Positions 7,851 to 23,613 of a stretch of 40,330 nucleotides of DNA are shown in pieces. The notes below the pieces were generated by a model, which worked only from the letters and a program-made list of their open reading frames with translations, had not been told where the DNA came from and ran no database searches. Positions within the stretch are counted from its first letter, which is position 1. Each line of letters starts with the position of its first letter. Location of the stretch: positions 37,310 to 77,639 of the forward strand of contig JAQVLW010000005.1 in NCBI GenBank assembly GCA_028703945.1. The letters run 5' to 3'. Source of the stretch: Aliarcobacter sp. (GTDB taxonomy: Bacteria > Campylobacterota > Campylobacteria > Campylobacterales > Arcobacteraceae). Position numbers and translations under genes: made by a program.

Positions 7851-9158
7851 TTAAACACTCATTTTCAATTTGTCTAACCAATCAGCATACCATTGAACTA
7901 GTTCTTTTTTCTCTTCAAAATATTTATATTTTGATTCTCTGTTGTAAGCTGCTTTAGTTTGATTCCTTTCTTTATGAGACAAGCAAGATTCAATAATATC
8001 TGAATGAAAACTATGTTCTTTATATAATTCATGTGCTATTGTAGAAAACATACTTCTAAAGCCATGGAAAGTGTGTTTATCTTGATAGCCTAACTTATTT
8101 AATGTATTTGATAATGTAGCTCCTGAAACTCCTCTATCATTCTTATATGGAGAAGGAAATACAAATTTACTTTTATGTCTTGAAAAAGGTTCTATTTGTT
8201 TTAGTATATAAATTGCTTGAGTTGGTAATGGGCAAACAAAATCTACTTTCATTTTCATCTTTTCTTTTGGTATTGTCCAAATACCTTTTTCTAAATCTAT
8301 ATTTTCCCAACACATAAGTCTTATATTATCACTTCTAACAAATACATAAGGAATTAATTTAAATATAAATATTGTACTTATTTCACATCTTAATTTTTCT
8401 CCTATTAAGTTTATATCAATAAGTAATTGTTTTATATCCTTTGGTTCAGTTAATGCAGGAAGATGAGTATCTTTTTTATTTGGAACTAAAACAGCATTTT
8501 TATCTATATCAGCAATTATATTATGTTCTATATACTCTTTAGTAACTGCATACATATATATTTTATTTATTATCGATAAAAGCCTATGAGCTGATTCTAT
8601 AATTCCTTTATTTTGCATTTTTTCTAAAGCAGTTATAATATCGACTCTTTTTATATCTTTAATTGCAACACTACCTAACCAATTTGTAATATTTTTTAAA
8701 ATTCTTGTATTTTGAATAATCGTTGCTTCACTAGAACTTTTTTTCCTTAATTCAATCCATTCATCTACAACATTTTGCAAAGTCAAAGATTCTGAAGCTT
8801 TTTTAATTCGTTTTGCTGAAATGGGATTGATATTATTAGCTAATAATTGCCTAGCTTCTTCTCTTTTCTCTCTTGCTTCTTTTAAAGTTACTTCTGGATA
8901 AACACCAAAAGACATACTAAGATTTTTATTTCCATATCTAAAATCATATCTCCATACTTTAGAGCCATTACCTTTAATAATAAGATACAAACCTTTTCCA
9001 TCTGCTAACTTATTTTTTTTTATTGCTTTTTCATTTGAATTAGATTTTTCTAATTCTTTCTTTAACCGCTCAAATTCTTCATCAGTAGTATATTTAGCAT
9101 TTTTAATCTCTGTATCACTAAGAGGTTTTGATATTTTTGGCATTTTTAAGGTACTCAT
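7851..9158 (-). CDS. tyrosine recombinase/integrase, P4-type
   Basis: The protein has 435 residues. The N-terminal part (about 45-125) is the DUF4102 arm-binding domain typical of P4-like integrases (LADGKGLYLIIKGNGSKVWR). A core-binding SAM-like region follows, then the catalytic domain. The catalytic set appears complete: Arg in PYVFVRSDN, the beta-hairpin Lys in KEKMKMK, HGFR, the second His in LSHKE, and the nucleophile Tyr in AAYNRES. The region around the first Arg is divergent from the usual GLRxxE. The gene lies 140 bases from the yciI 3' end, the usual distance between an integrase gene and its att site. No tRNA is nearby, so yciI is the likely target. Confidence 0.9.
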   Translation of the reverse strand: MSTLKMPKISKPLSDTEIKNAKYTTDEEFERLKKELEKSNSNEKAIKKNKLADGKGLYLIIKGNGSKVWRYDFRYGNKNLSMSFGVYPEVTLKEAREKREEARQLLANNINPISAKRIKKASESLTLQNVVDEWIELRKKSSSEATIIQNTRILKNITNWLGSVAIKDIKRVDIITALEKMQNKGIIESAHRLLSIINKIYMYAVTKEYIEHNIIADIDKNAVLVPNKKDTHLPALTEPKDIKQLLIDINLIGEKLRCEISTIFIFKLIPYVFVRSDNIRLMCWENIDLEKGIWTIPKEKMKMKVDFVCPLPTQAIYILKQIEPFSRHKSKFVFPSPYKNDRGVSGATLSNTLNKLGYQDKHTFHGFRSMFSTIAHELYKEHSFHSDIIESCLSHKERNQTKAAYNRESKYKYFEEKKELVQWYADWLDKLKMSV

Positions 9159-9222
9159 CTTTTAATAATTCTTATAGTACCTGAAATATTACCTAAAAAA
9201 AACTTGATTTAGTCTAATTTAT

Positions 9223-9242
9223 TATGATTTAATATGATGTAA
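9223..9242. repeat. tandem 10-bp repeat, possible integrase arm sites
   Basis: TATGATTTAA and TATGATGTAA stand head to tail (one difference), followed by a partial third unit. They lie between the integrase start and the att site at the yciI end, where P4-type integrases often have arm-type binding sites. In DNA this AT-rich the match may also be chance. Confidence 0.3.
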
Positions 9243-9261
9243 TGTGAGATTTTAAAGTAGG

Positions 9262-9287
9262 AATAAGCCCTATAAATTGGGCTTATT
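9262..9287. terminator. terminator-like hairpin downstream of yciI
   Basis: AATAAGCCC / GGGCTTATT is a perfect 9-base inverted repeat around an 8-base AT loop, starting 12 bases after the yciI stop on the minus strand. It would stop yciI transcription at the boundary with the integrated element. The minus-strand U-run is short. Confidence 0.6.
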
Positions 9288-9298
9288 TGATTAGATAA

Positions 9299-9331
9299 TT
9301 AGTTTTTTGGGAGTAATTTAACAGGAACTAT
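9299..9331 (-). repeat. candidate att site, integrase-proximal copy (yciI 3' end)
   Basis: This is the end of the intact yciI gene (I-V-P-V-K-L-L-P-K-N-stop). It shares 27 of about 34 bases with 6368-6400, including TAGTTCCT and AAATTACT at the same distance from the stop codon. The strand-exchange core is probably inside one of these two 8-base blocks. Confidence 0.6.
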
Positions 9332-9586
9332 CTGGAATTCATCCATATTCCAAACATTGTTTTTCACGTATGGTTCATTTTCTAACCATTCATCTAATTC
9401 TTCATCTGTTTCAAAATCAATATATAAAGTTGATCCAACCATTAGATCATCTTCTATTAATGCACCAGCATTTAAGATTTTACCTTCAGCCATTAATTTT
9501 CTAGCACCTTCAATATGAGCTTCTCGAGATTCTAATCTTCTTTCTAGTGCATTTTCATTGTCATAAGCTATAACTAAATATTGCAT
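9299..9586 (-). CDS. yciI: YciI-family protein
   Basis: This is a 95-residue single-domain protein of the YciI family, ferredoxin-like dimeric proteins of poorly defined function. Visible family features are the N-terminal strand MQYLVIAYD, a conserved His (H24, in REAHIEG) and the DPY-like ENEPYVKNNVW segment. The start is supported by AAAGGA upstream of the ATG. The last nine codons and stop seem to derive from the att site of the adjoining element, so the protein stays complete after integration with only slight changes at the C-terminus. A perfect 18-base inverted repeat lies just upstream of the ribosome-binding site. Confidence 0.85.
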   Translation of the reverse strand: MQYLVIAYDNENALERRLESREAHIEGARKLMAEGKILNAGALIEDDLMVGSTLYIDFETDEELDEWLENEPYVKNNVWNMDEFQIVPVKLLPKN

Positions 9587-9604
9587 TTATTTTCCTTTTT
9601 TTAT

Positions 9605-9647
9605 TTAATTTTATCATTTTATCATAATAATAAAATGATAAAATTAA
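9605..9647. repeat. perfect 18-bp inverted repeat upstream of yciI
   Basis: Arms TTAATTTTATCATTTTAT (9605-9622) and its exact complement (9630-9647) surround a 7-base loop. The repeat fills nearly the whole space between the stop of the membrane protein gene at 9649 and the ribosome-binding site of yciI. No U-run follows on either strand, so it is not a classical terminator. It could be an operator or an RNA stem. Confidence 0.6.
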
Positions 9648-9648
9648 T

Positions 9649-10035
9649 TTATATCATTTTGATTGCGAATAAAAAAGTTAATGGGTATACAATTACATTA
9701 AAATATCTCAATATTGGTGTCATTTTCACATTTATTGCCATTATTTCTTCAATAGAAACTCCATTTGATAATTTCTTCATAATAACCAATTTAAAACTTA
9801 TATCTAAAAATTTTACTATAAAAATCGAACTCATCCAAAAGCCAAAATTAGTAAAATAAAAAGATAAAAAAATTGTATAAAAGAAAGTTATATGCATAAT
9901 AAAATATAAGAAAATATTTTTTTTAAATAGTAAAAAATTATTAATCAAAACTCCATATAAAGAATCAGCTTTTTGCCAATTTGATTCAATAAATTCTAGA
10001 GAAATAAAAATAAAAAGTAATAAGAATATATCCAT
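9649..10035 (-). CDS. small integral membrane protein, function unknown
   Basis: I do not recognise this protein. From the ATG at 10035 it has 128 residues with about four hydrophobic segments (near 1-15, 32-52, 55-72 and 103-125). It is rich in Phe and Ile, with a short charged loop (KKLSNGVSIEEIMAIN) before the last helix. An in-frame TTG at 10050 would add five residues but lies inside the rpoC terminator stem, so I prefer the ATG, although no clear ribosome-binding site precedes either. It sits between rpoC and yciI on the same strand, 39 bases from the rpoC stop. Confidence 0.6.
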   Translation of the reverse strand: MDIFLLLFIFISLEFIESNWQKADSLYGVLINNFLLFKKNIFLYFIMHITFFYTIFLSFYFTNFGFWMSSIFIVKFLDISFKLVIMKKLSNGVSIEEIMAINVKMTPILRYFNVIVYPLTFLFAIKMI

Positions 10036-10044
10036 AAGAGCAAA

Positions 10045-10070
10045 ATTCAATAGGGAAAACCCTATTGAAT
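10045..10070 (-). terminator. rpoC terminator hairpin
   Basis: ATTCAATAGGG and CCCTATTGAAT form a perfect 11-base stem with a four-base loop, five bases after the rpoC stop on the minus strand, followed by a short T stretch. It closes the rpoB-rpoC transcription unit. Confidence 0.75.
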
Positions 10071-10074
10071 AGAA

Positions 10075-18907
<8,833 letters not shown>

Positions 18908-19279
18908 TTATTTAATTTCTACTTTTGCACCAGCAGCTTCTAATGCAGCTTTTGCAGCTTCAGCATCATCTTTAGAAACACCTTCTTTAATTGTTGATGG
19001 AGTTTCTTCAGCAGCAGTTTTTGCTTCTTTTAATCCTAAACCAGTTAATGCTCTAATTTCTTTAATAACATTAATTTTTTTATCACCTGCATCTAAGATA
19101 ATAACATCAAATTCAGTTTTTTCTTCAGCAGCTTCAACAGCAGCAACAGCACCACCAGCAACTGCAACAGGTTGTGCAGATACTCCAAATTTTTCTTCGA
19201 ATTGTTTTACTAATTCTGATAATTCAAGTACAGATAATCCAGAGATATATTCTAATACGTCTTCTTTAGAAATTGCCAT
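18908..19279 (-). CDS. rplL: 50S ribosomal protein L7/L12
   Basis: This 123-residue protein is the stalk protein L7/L12. It has an N-terminal dimerisation and L10-binding helix region (about 1-35), an Ala/Val-rich hinge (about 37-55) and the C-terminal factor-binding domain with [35 protein letters not shown] in two recognisable blocks ([11 protein letters not shown] and [11 protein letters not shown]). Several copies bind each L10 and recruit EF-Tu, EF-G and other GTPases. It follows rplJ by 47 bases with AAGGAAAAAG as the ribosome-binding site and precedes the hairpin-rich rpoB leader. Confidence 0.96.
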   Translation of the reverse strand: MAISKEDVLEYISGLSVLELSELVKQFEEKFGVSAQPVAVAGGAVAAVEAAEEKTEFDVIILDAGDKKINVIKEIRALTGLGLKEAKTAAEETPSTIKEGVSKDDAEAAKAALEAAGAKVEIK

Positions 19280-19315
19280 TTCTTTTTCCTTATAATTTAT
19301 TATTTTTGTTTTAAA

Positions 19316-19333
19316 AGCTTAAAAAATTAAGCT
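19316..19333 (-). terminator. weak attenuator-like hairpin containing the rplJ stop codon
   Basis: AGCTTAA / TTAAGCT (7 bp, 4-base loop) followed by TTTT on the minus strand. The rplJ TAA lies in the 5' arm. A translating ribosome at the stop would melt it, so it could act as a partial attenuator or a 3'-end stabiliser between rplJ and rplL. Confidence 0.45.
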
Positions 19334-19815
19334 GCCTCTTCTTCTTTTTTCTTTCTAAGAGCATCAAGCCCAATAGTAAAGTTCGCAACAGGTGCCATCC
19401 AAGTAGCTGCAAGCATACCAAGAAGTTGTTCTCTTGATGGTAATTTAGCAAATGCGTTAACAGTAGCGAAGTCTGCAACTTTACCTTCAATAATCCCTGA
19501 TTTAATAACAAATTTTTCTTTATTTGCAGTTGCAAATTTATCTGCAACTTTACAAGCTGAAATTTGATCATCAGACCATAAGAAAATATTTGTACCAGTT
19601 AATTCAACATCACCTAATTCAGCATTTTTTACAGCAACTGTAACTAATGTATTTTTAGCAACTTGAACTCTAGTATCATTAGCTTTTGCTTCTTTTCTTA
19701 AAGTTTCTAACTCTTTATGAGTAAGACCTTTATAATCACAAACTACGATAGCTAAAGAATTTTTAAATTCACTTGTTAACGAATCAATTATTTCTAATTT
19801 TTGTTGTTTAGTCAT
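19327..19815 (-). CDS. rplJ: 50S ribosomal protein L10
   Basis: L10 is the base of the ribosomal stalk and binds 23S rRNA and L7/L12 dimers. The 162-residue product starts MTKQQKLEIIDSL and shows VVCDYKGLTHKELETLRKEAKAN and the C-terminal helix that binds L7/L12 (IGLDALRKKKEEEAA). The ATG at 19815 follows a strong GGGAGGAG. An in-frame ATG six codons upstream would lie before that ribosome-binding site and is rejected. In other bacteria L10, with L12, represses its own mRNA by binding the leader, and a structured leader is present here. Confidence 0.95.
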   Translation of the reverse strand: MTKQQKLEIIDSLTSEFKNSLAIVVCDYKGLTHKELETLRKEAKANDTRVQVAKNTLVTVAVKNAELGDVELTGTNIFLWSDDQISACKVADKFATANKEKFVIKSGIIEGKVADFATVNAFAKLPSREQLLGMLAATWMAPVANFTIGLDALRKKKEEEAA

Positions 19816-19822
19816 TTTTTCT

Positions 19823-19919
19823 CCTCCCTTCAAAACATCGACTTAGGCGGGACTTACAAGAAACGGAGGTGTTCCTTACCAGCTGTCTTCAGTTTTATCT
19901 CAGTGCTTTGAATAACACT
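19823..19919 (-). ncRNA. structured rplJ leader (ribosomal protein L10 leader type)
   Basis: The leader between rplA and rplJ is much richer in G and C than its surroundings and folds on the minus strand. AAGGAAC pairs with GTTTCTT around an ACCTCC loop (19865-19870). The pieces GACAGCTGGTAAGG and GTAAGTCCCGCC are conserved-looking elements typical of L10 leaders. The loop CCTCC can pair with the rplJ ribosome-binding site GGAGG (19823-19827). I assign it as the L10 autoregulatory leader by position and sequence character; a covariance search was not possible. Confidence 0.6.
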
Positions 19920-19950
19920 CAATAATAAAGAATTTAATTCTTCATTATTG
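19920..19950 (-). repeat. 15-bp inverted repeat upstream of the L10 leader
   Basis: CAATAATGAAGAATT can pair with AATTCTTTATTATTG (one G-U wobble) with almost no spacer. It lies between the rplA terminator and the L10 leader. There is no U-run, so it is probably an RNA stem and not a terminator. Confidence 0.5.
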
Positions 19951-19953
19951 AAT

Positions 19954-19992
19954 GCTAAAAAAAATTAGATAAGGGCTCCCCTTATCTAATTT
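19954..19992 (-). terminator. intrinsic terminator overlapping the end of rplA
   Basis: AAATTAGATAAGGG / CCCTTATCTAATTT is a perfect 14-base stem with a 3-base loop. On the minus strand a run of eight T, the last three of the 3' arm included, follows. The rplA stop codon TAA is inside the 5' arm. This is the clearest intrinsic terminator in the ribosomal cluster and would separate rplKA from rplJL-rpoBC, at least in part. Confidence 0.8.
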
Positions 19993-20680
19993 CCATTAAT
20001 TCCATATTATCTAAAATAATTGATGGACTCATTGTTAACGATATAGCTGCATTAGCAATATATCTACCTTTAGCAGTTGATGGTTTAGCTTTGTTAATTG
20101 CTGCAATAAATGTTGCAGCATTTTCTCTAATAGCTTCAGCAGAGAAAGAAACTTTTCCGATTCCAGCTTGCATATTACCTTTTTTATCAACTCTATATGT
20201 AACTTGACCACCTTTAGCATCATTTACAGCTTTAGTAACATCCATAGTTACAGTTCCTGTTTTAGGATTAGGCATTAAACCTTTTGGTCCAAGGATTCTT
20301 CCTACTTTTCCTACAATTCCCATACAATCAGGAGTTGCAATTAAAACATCAAAATTGATGTTTCCAGCTTGGATAGCTTCTGCTAAATCATCATTACCAA
20401 CAACATCAGCACCTGCTGCTTTTGCTTCGTCCATTTTTAAACCTTTAGCAAATACTGCAACTCTTACAGTTTTACCAGTTCCATTTGGAAGTACAACAGC
20501 ACCTCTAATCATTTGGTCTGCATGTCTTGGATCAACATTTAAGTTAAGTGCAATTTCTACACTTTCATCAAATTTAGCTGATTTTAACTCTTTTAAACTT
20601 GCACAAGCATCAACTAAAGAATATTTTCTATCTTCAATTTTTTCTTTTAATGCTTTATATCTTTTTGAAACTTTTGCCAT
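19982..20680 (-). CDS. rplA: 50S ribosomal protein L1
   Basis: L1 forms the mobile L1 stalk that helps deacylated tRNA leave the E site. The 232-residue product shows the typical start [15 protein letters not shown] and the conserved block [19 protein letters not shown]. Length is normal. It starts 76 bases after rplK, preceded by CGGAGATAATA. In other bacteria L1 represses its own operon by binding the mRNA. The final codons and the stop are part of a strong terminator stem. Confidence 0.96.
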   Translation of the reverse strand: MAKVSKRYKALKEKIEDRKYSLVDACASLKELKSAKFDESVEIALNLNVDPRHADQMIRGAVVLPNGTGKTVRVAVFAKGLKMDEAKAAGADVVGNDDLAEAIQAGNINFDVLIATPDCMGIVGKVGRILGPKGLMPNPKTGTVTMDVTKAVNDAKGGQVTYRVDKKGNMQAGIGKVSFSAEAIRENAATFIAAINKAKPSTAKGRYIANAAISLTMSPSIILDNMELMEIR

Positions 20681-20746
20681 TATTATCTCCGCAATTATAT
20701 TATTTTGCTACCGCCATTATTGAGTCTGGTGGTAAGACTTCAATCA

Positions 20747-20770
20747 AAACAGAATATTATAATTCTGTTT
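20747..20770 (-). repeat. hairpin around the rplK stop codon
   Basis: AAACAGAAT / ATTCTGTTT form a 9-base stem, and the 6-base loop holds the rplK TAA. No U-run follows. It is the first of three successive ribosomal protein genes whose stop codon sits in a hairpin. Confidence 0.55.
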
Positions 20771-21182
20771 CAATACCTATTGATCTAGCTGAACCTGCAA
20801 CAATTCTTGCAGCTGCTTCTTTATCATCTGTATTTAAATCTTTGATTTTCATATCAACGATTTCCATAATTTGTTCTCTTGATAGTTTTCCAATTTTTTG
20901 TTTAAGAGGATTACTTGAACCTGATTTAATTCCAGCAACTTTTTTAATTAAATCTGTCATTGGTGGTTGTTTTACTTCAAATGTAAAACTTTTATCTGTA
21001 TAAACAGTGATAACAACTGGTAATCTAAACCCAGCTTTATCCTTAGTTTTTTCATTGAATGCTTTACAAAATTCCATTATGTTAACACCTCTTTGACCTA
21101 ATGCAGGTCCTACTGGTGGTGATGGATTTGCAGCACCCGCAGGTATCTGTAATTTAATTAGACCTTGAATTTTCTTAGCCAT
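20757..21182 (-). CDS. rplK: 50S ribosomal protein L11
   Basis: L11 is part of the GTPase-associated centre and binds 23S rRNA. The 141-residue protein has the proline-rich N-terminal domain ([28 protein letters not shown]) in the expected place, here recognised by [17 protein letters not shown], and a C-terminal rRNA-binding domain ending [18 protein letters not shown]. The start is preceded by AAAGGAATAAC. It follows nusG, from which a long hairpin separates it. Confidence 0.96.
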   Translation of the reverse strand: MAKKIQGLIKLQIPAGAANPSPPVGPALGQRGVNIMEFCKAFNEKTKDKAGFRLPVVITVYTDKSFTFEVKQPPMTDLIKKVAGIKSGSSNPLKQKIGKLSREQIMEIVDMKIKDLNTDDKEAAARIVAGSARSIGIETEL

Positions 21183-21210
21183 GTTATTCCTTTATCAATT
21201 TTTTAATGAT

Positions 21211-21267
21211 TAGACATTAGGCAAGAAAACTATTTTTTCATAATCTAGTTTTATTGCCTAATGTCTA
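21211..21267 (-). repeat. 57-nt near-perfect hairpin between nusG and rplK
   Basis: TAGACATTAGGCAA (21211-21224) is the exact complement of 21254-21267. After one G-A mismatch the inner arms AAAACTA / TAGTTTT continue the stem around a 13-base loop, giving 21 pairs. No U-run follows, so termination is unlikely. It fills most of the 97-base nusG-rplK spacer. Confidence 0.7.
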
Positions 21268-21279
21268 TAATTTATTAAA

Positions 21280-21807
21280 TCAAACTACTCTTTCTACTTG
21301 AGTATATGAAATTTCAACAGGTGTGTTTCTTCCAAATATAGAAACATTTAATTTTAATAATCCTGAAACCATATCAAAATCTTCTACTAAACCATTAAAG
21401 TTAGAAAATGGCCCTTCGTTAATTCTTACCATTTCGCCCTCATCAAATGAAACTTTTGGTTTTGCAGCTGCTCTATTTTTTACTTTTTCTAAAATTAAAC
21501 TAATATCTTTATCAGACAATGCAGTTGGTTTTTTTGATTCACCAATAAATCTTCCAACTTTTGGCATTGATTGAATTCTATGCCATAATCCAGTATCTAA
21601 ATCAATTCTTGCAAATGCATAGGCAGGATATAGTGGTCTTTCAACTATAGATTTTTTACCTTTTTTTATTTCAATTAAATCTTCAGTAGGTACTAATACA
21701 TCTGATATTCTATCATCTGCCATTTCTTCAGACAATTGTAATAAAGCTTTTTTAACAGATAACTCACTACCTGAATAAGTTTGGATTGCGTACCATTTGT
21801 GTGCCAT
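21280..21807 (-). CDS. nusG: transcription termination/antitermination protein NusG
   Basis: NusG binds RNA polymerase beta' through its N-terminal domain and links it to Rho or to ribosomes through its C-terminal KOW domain. The 175-residue product has HKWYAIQTYSGSELSVKKAL at the N-terminus and a KOW block FDEGEMVRINEGPFSNFNGLVEDF. Length is typical. It starts nine bases after the secE stop with AGGAAG as the ribosome-binding site, and the secE-nusG pairing is standard. Confidence 0.96.
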   Translation of the reverse strand: MAHKWYAIQTYSGSELSVKKALLQLSEEMADDRISDVLVPTEDLIEIKKGKKSIVERPLYPAYAFARIDLDTGLWHRIQSMPKVGRFIGESKKPTALSDKDISLILEKVKNRAAAKPKVSFDEGEMVRINEGPFSNFNGLVEDFDMVSGLLKLNVSIFGRNTPVEISYTQVERVV

Positions 21808-21816
21808 AATTACTTC

Positions 21817-21999
21817 CTATTTAATAATTGAAGATAAGCTTAATGACATAATTCCATCAATTAAAGCTAAAAATAAAGTTATAACTGTAACAACAATAAA
21901 AACAGATAAATATGCAGATCTAATTTGCTCTTTTATAGGGAAAATAACTTTTAATAATTCTGATTTTGCATTTTGATAGTAGTTTTTAACTTTATTCAC
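21817..21999 (-). CDS. secE: preprotein translocase subunit SecE
   Basis: SecE is the essential small clamp subunit of the SecYEG protein channel. The 60-residue, one-helix form seen here is normal for Campylobacterota: a short amphipathic region (about 1-27, with SELLKVIFP) and a single membrane helix (about 30-52, AYLSVFIVVTVITLFLALI). The start is a GTG at 21999 preceded by GGAG at good spacing; no ATG is available. It is followed directly by nusG. Confidence 0.92.
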   Translation of the reverse strand: MNKVKNYYQNAKSELLKVIFPIKEQIRSAYLSVFIVVTVITLFLALIDGIMSLSLSSIIK

Positions 22000-22080
22000 T
22001 ATTTACTCCATTTTGATTACTATTGTTTGTCAATAAATTCTTTCAAAAAAAGAGTTTTACTTCTTTTAAAAAAACTTAAG

Positions 22081-22156
22081 TGGCAGGCCAGGAGGGATTC
22101 GAACCCACAACCATCGGATTTGGAATCCGGCGCTCTACCATTGGAGCTACTGACCT
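22081..22156 (-). tRNA. trnW: tRNA-Trp (CCA)
   Basis: The 76-base gene has a seven-base acceptor stem with one G-U pair (AGGTCAG / CTGGCCT), D-arm GCTCCAATGGTAGAGC, anticodon loop TTCCAAA (anticodon CCA), T-loop GGGTTCGAATCCC and an encoded 3' CCA. It stands between rpmG and secE, as in many bacteria. Confidence 0.96.
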
Positions 22157-22164
22157 ATGTTAAA

Positions 22165-22194
22165 ATAAGCTTACAGTTTAACCCGTAAGCTTAT
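22165..22194 (-). terminator. hairpin between rpmG and tRNA-Trp
   Basis: ATAAGCTTAC / GTAAGCTTAT make a perfect 10-base stem with a 10-base loop starting four bases after the rpmG stop, and TTTT follows on the minus strand. It is either a weak terminator or a processing signal ahead of the tRNA. Confidence 0.55.
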
Positions 22195-22198
22195 AAGA

Positions 22199-22366
22199 TT
22201 ATGATTTTAGTTTCACTTCTTTATGCAAAGTGTGTTTTTTCAATCTTGGACTATATTTTTTAACTTCAAACTTCTCAGTATGAGTTTTTGGATTTTTCCA
22301 AGTAGTATAGTTAATATCACCATTCTCTTGACATTTTAATCCGATTTTAATTCTTATATTTGCCAT
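22199..22366 (-). CDS. rpmG: 50S ribosomal protein L33
   Basis: This 55-codon gene encodes L33 ([20 protein letters not shown], then the characteristic [26 protein letters not shown] in two blocks: [15 protein letters not shown] and [15 protein letters not shown]). Only one Cys is present, so it is the zinc-independent (C-minus) form. The ATG lies nine bases after the tuf stop, and its ribosome-binding site AAGGA overlaps that stop (TAAGGA), so it is cotranscribed with tuf. Positions of rpmG and tRNA-Trp between tuf and secE match other bacteria. Confidence 0.93.
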   Translation of the reverse strand: MANIRIKIGLKCQENGDINYTTWKNPKTHTEKFEVKKYSPRLKKHTLHKEVKLKS

Positions 22367-22375
22367 TGCAAATCC

Positions 22376-23584
22376 TTATTCTATGATTTCAGCAACAACT
22401 CCAGCACCTACAGTTCTACCACCTTCTCTAATAGCAAACTTTGTACCTTTGTCTAGAGCGATTGGAGCAACTAATTCAACTGTCATTTCTACGTTATCAC
22501 CTGGCATAACCATTTCAGTACCTTCTGGTAAAGTACAAGAACCTGTTACGTCTGTAGTTCTTACGTAAAATTGTGGTCTATATCCTGAGAAGAATGGAGT
22601 ATGTCTACCACCCTCATCTTTAGAAAGAATATACACTTCGCATCTGAATTTAGTATGTGGAGTAATTGTTTTAGGTTTACATAAAACTTGTCCTCTTTCT
22701 ACATCTTCTTTTTTAATACCTCTTAAAAGAACACCACAGTTATCACCAGCTTGACCTTGATCCATTTCTTTTCTGAACATTTCAACACCAGTTACAGTTG
22801 TTGTTTTTGTATCAGAGAATCCAACGATTTCAATAGTTTCACCAATTTTAATTGTACCTTTTTCAATTCTTCCAGTAACAACAGTACCTCTTCCTGAGAT
22901 AGAGAACACATCTTCAACTGGCATTAAGAAATCTTGATCAACATCTCTTTGTGGAGTTGGGATATAAGAATCAACTGCATCCATTAACGCAATAATTTTT
23001 TCTCCCCAAGCACCAATAGTACCAGCTTTTGCTTCTTCTAATGCTTTAAATGCAGAACCTGAAACGATAGGAGTATCATCACCTGGGAAATCGTAAGTAG
23101 TTAATAATTCTCTAACTTCCATTTCAACAAGTTCTAACATTTCTTCTCTATCTTCATCATCTAATTGGTCTTCTTTATTTAAGAATACAACGATGTATGG
23201 AACACCAACTTGTTTAGATAATAAAATATGTTCTCTAGTTTGAGCCATAGGACCATCAGTTGCAGCAATAACAATGATAGCACCATCCATTTGAGCAGCA
23301 CCAGTAATCATATTTTTAACATAATCGGCATGGCCTGGACAATCTACGTGAGCATAATGTCTAGCTTTAGTTTCATATTCAATATGAGAAGTAGCAATAG
23401 TAATTCCTCTTTCTCTTTCTTCTGGTGCATTATCGATTTGATCGTAATCCATCATAGTTCCACCATCTCTTACAGATAGTACTGCAGAAATTGCAGCTGT
23501 TAATGTAGTTTTACCGTGGTCAACATGTCCAATAGTACCGATGTTAACGTGCGGTTTGTTTCTTGAAAATTTTTCTTTTGCCAT
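22376..23584 (-). CDS. tuf: elongation factor Tu
   Basis: EF-Tu delivers aminoacyl-tRNA to the ribosome. The 402-residue protein shows the G1 loop [11 protein letters not shown] (near 19-29), the effector region [14 protein letters not shown]3 [13 protein letters not shown]4 NKED and G5 SGSAFKALE, then domains 2 and 3. It is the only tuf copy in this window. An own promoter and a long leader hairpin lie upstream, and rpmG follows nine bases later. The ribosome-binding site is AAGGGGAA. Confidence 0.97.
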   Translation of the reverse strand: MAKEKFSRNKPHVNIGTIGHVDHGKTTLTAAISAVLSVRDGGTMMDYDQIDNAPEERERGITIATSHIEYETKARHYAHVDCPGHADYVKNMITGAAQMDGAIIVIAATDGPMAQTREHILLSKQVGVPYIVVFLNKEDQLDDEDREEMLELVEMEVRELLTTYDFPGDDTPIVSGSAFKALEEAKAGTIGAWGEKIIALMDAVDSYIPTPQRDVDQDFLMPVEDVFSISGRGTVVTGRIEKGTIKIGETIEIVGFSDTKTTTVTGVEMFRKEMDQGQAGDNCGVLLRGIKKEDVERGQVLCKPKTITPHTKFRCEVYILSKDEGGRHTPFFSGYRPQFYVRTTDVTGSCTLPEGTEMVMPGDNVEMTVELVAPIALDKGTKFAIREGGRTVGAGVVAEIIE

Positions 23585-23613
23585 AGAATTCCCCTTCTAA
23601 ATTTTGGTTATTG

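Larger units (their letters stand above)
6368..9331. mobile_element. small integrative element (int + fic) inserted in the 3' end of yciI
   Basis: The segment is bounded by two related copies of the last codons of yciI and carries a tyrosine recombinase gene next to the intact copy plus one cargo gene, a Fic protein. The element appears to have restored the yciI 3' end on its right side and left the old end on its left side, as integrases that target gene ends commonly do. Between the repeats are about 2.9 kb and just two genes. No tRNA lies near either end. The ends are inferred from repeats with 7 differences in about 34 bases, so the borders are approximate. Confidence 0.65.

Noticed and set aside
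9299-9331. tRNA gene as attachment site of the integrase
   Set aside because: No tRNA lies within 12 kb of the integrase; the repeat is within yciI.
9581-9859. Plus-strand open frame of 92 codons opposite the membrane protein gene
   Set aside because: It runs through the perfect inverted repeat at 9605-9647 and lies antisense to a better frame; composition is that of a shadow.
19311-19571. 86-codon Leu/Gln-rich open frame within rplJ
   Set aside because: It is an alternative reading frame of rplJ on the same strand, with low complexity and no ribosome-binding site.
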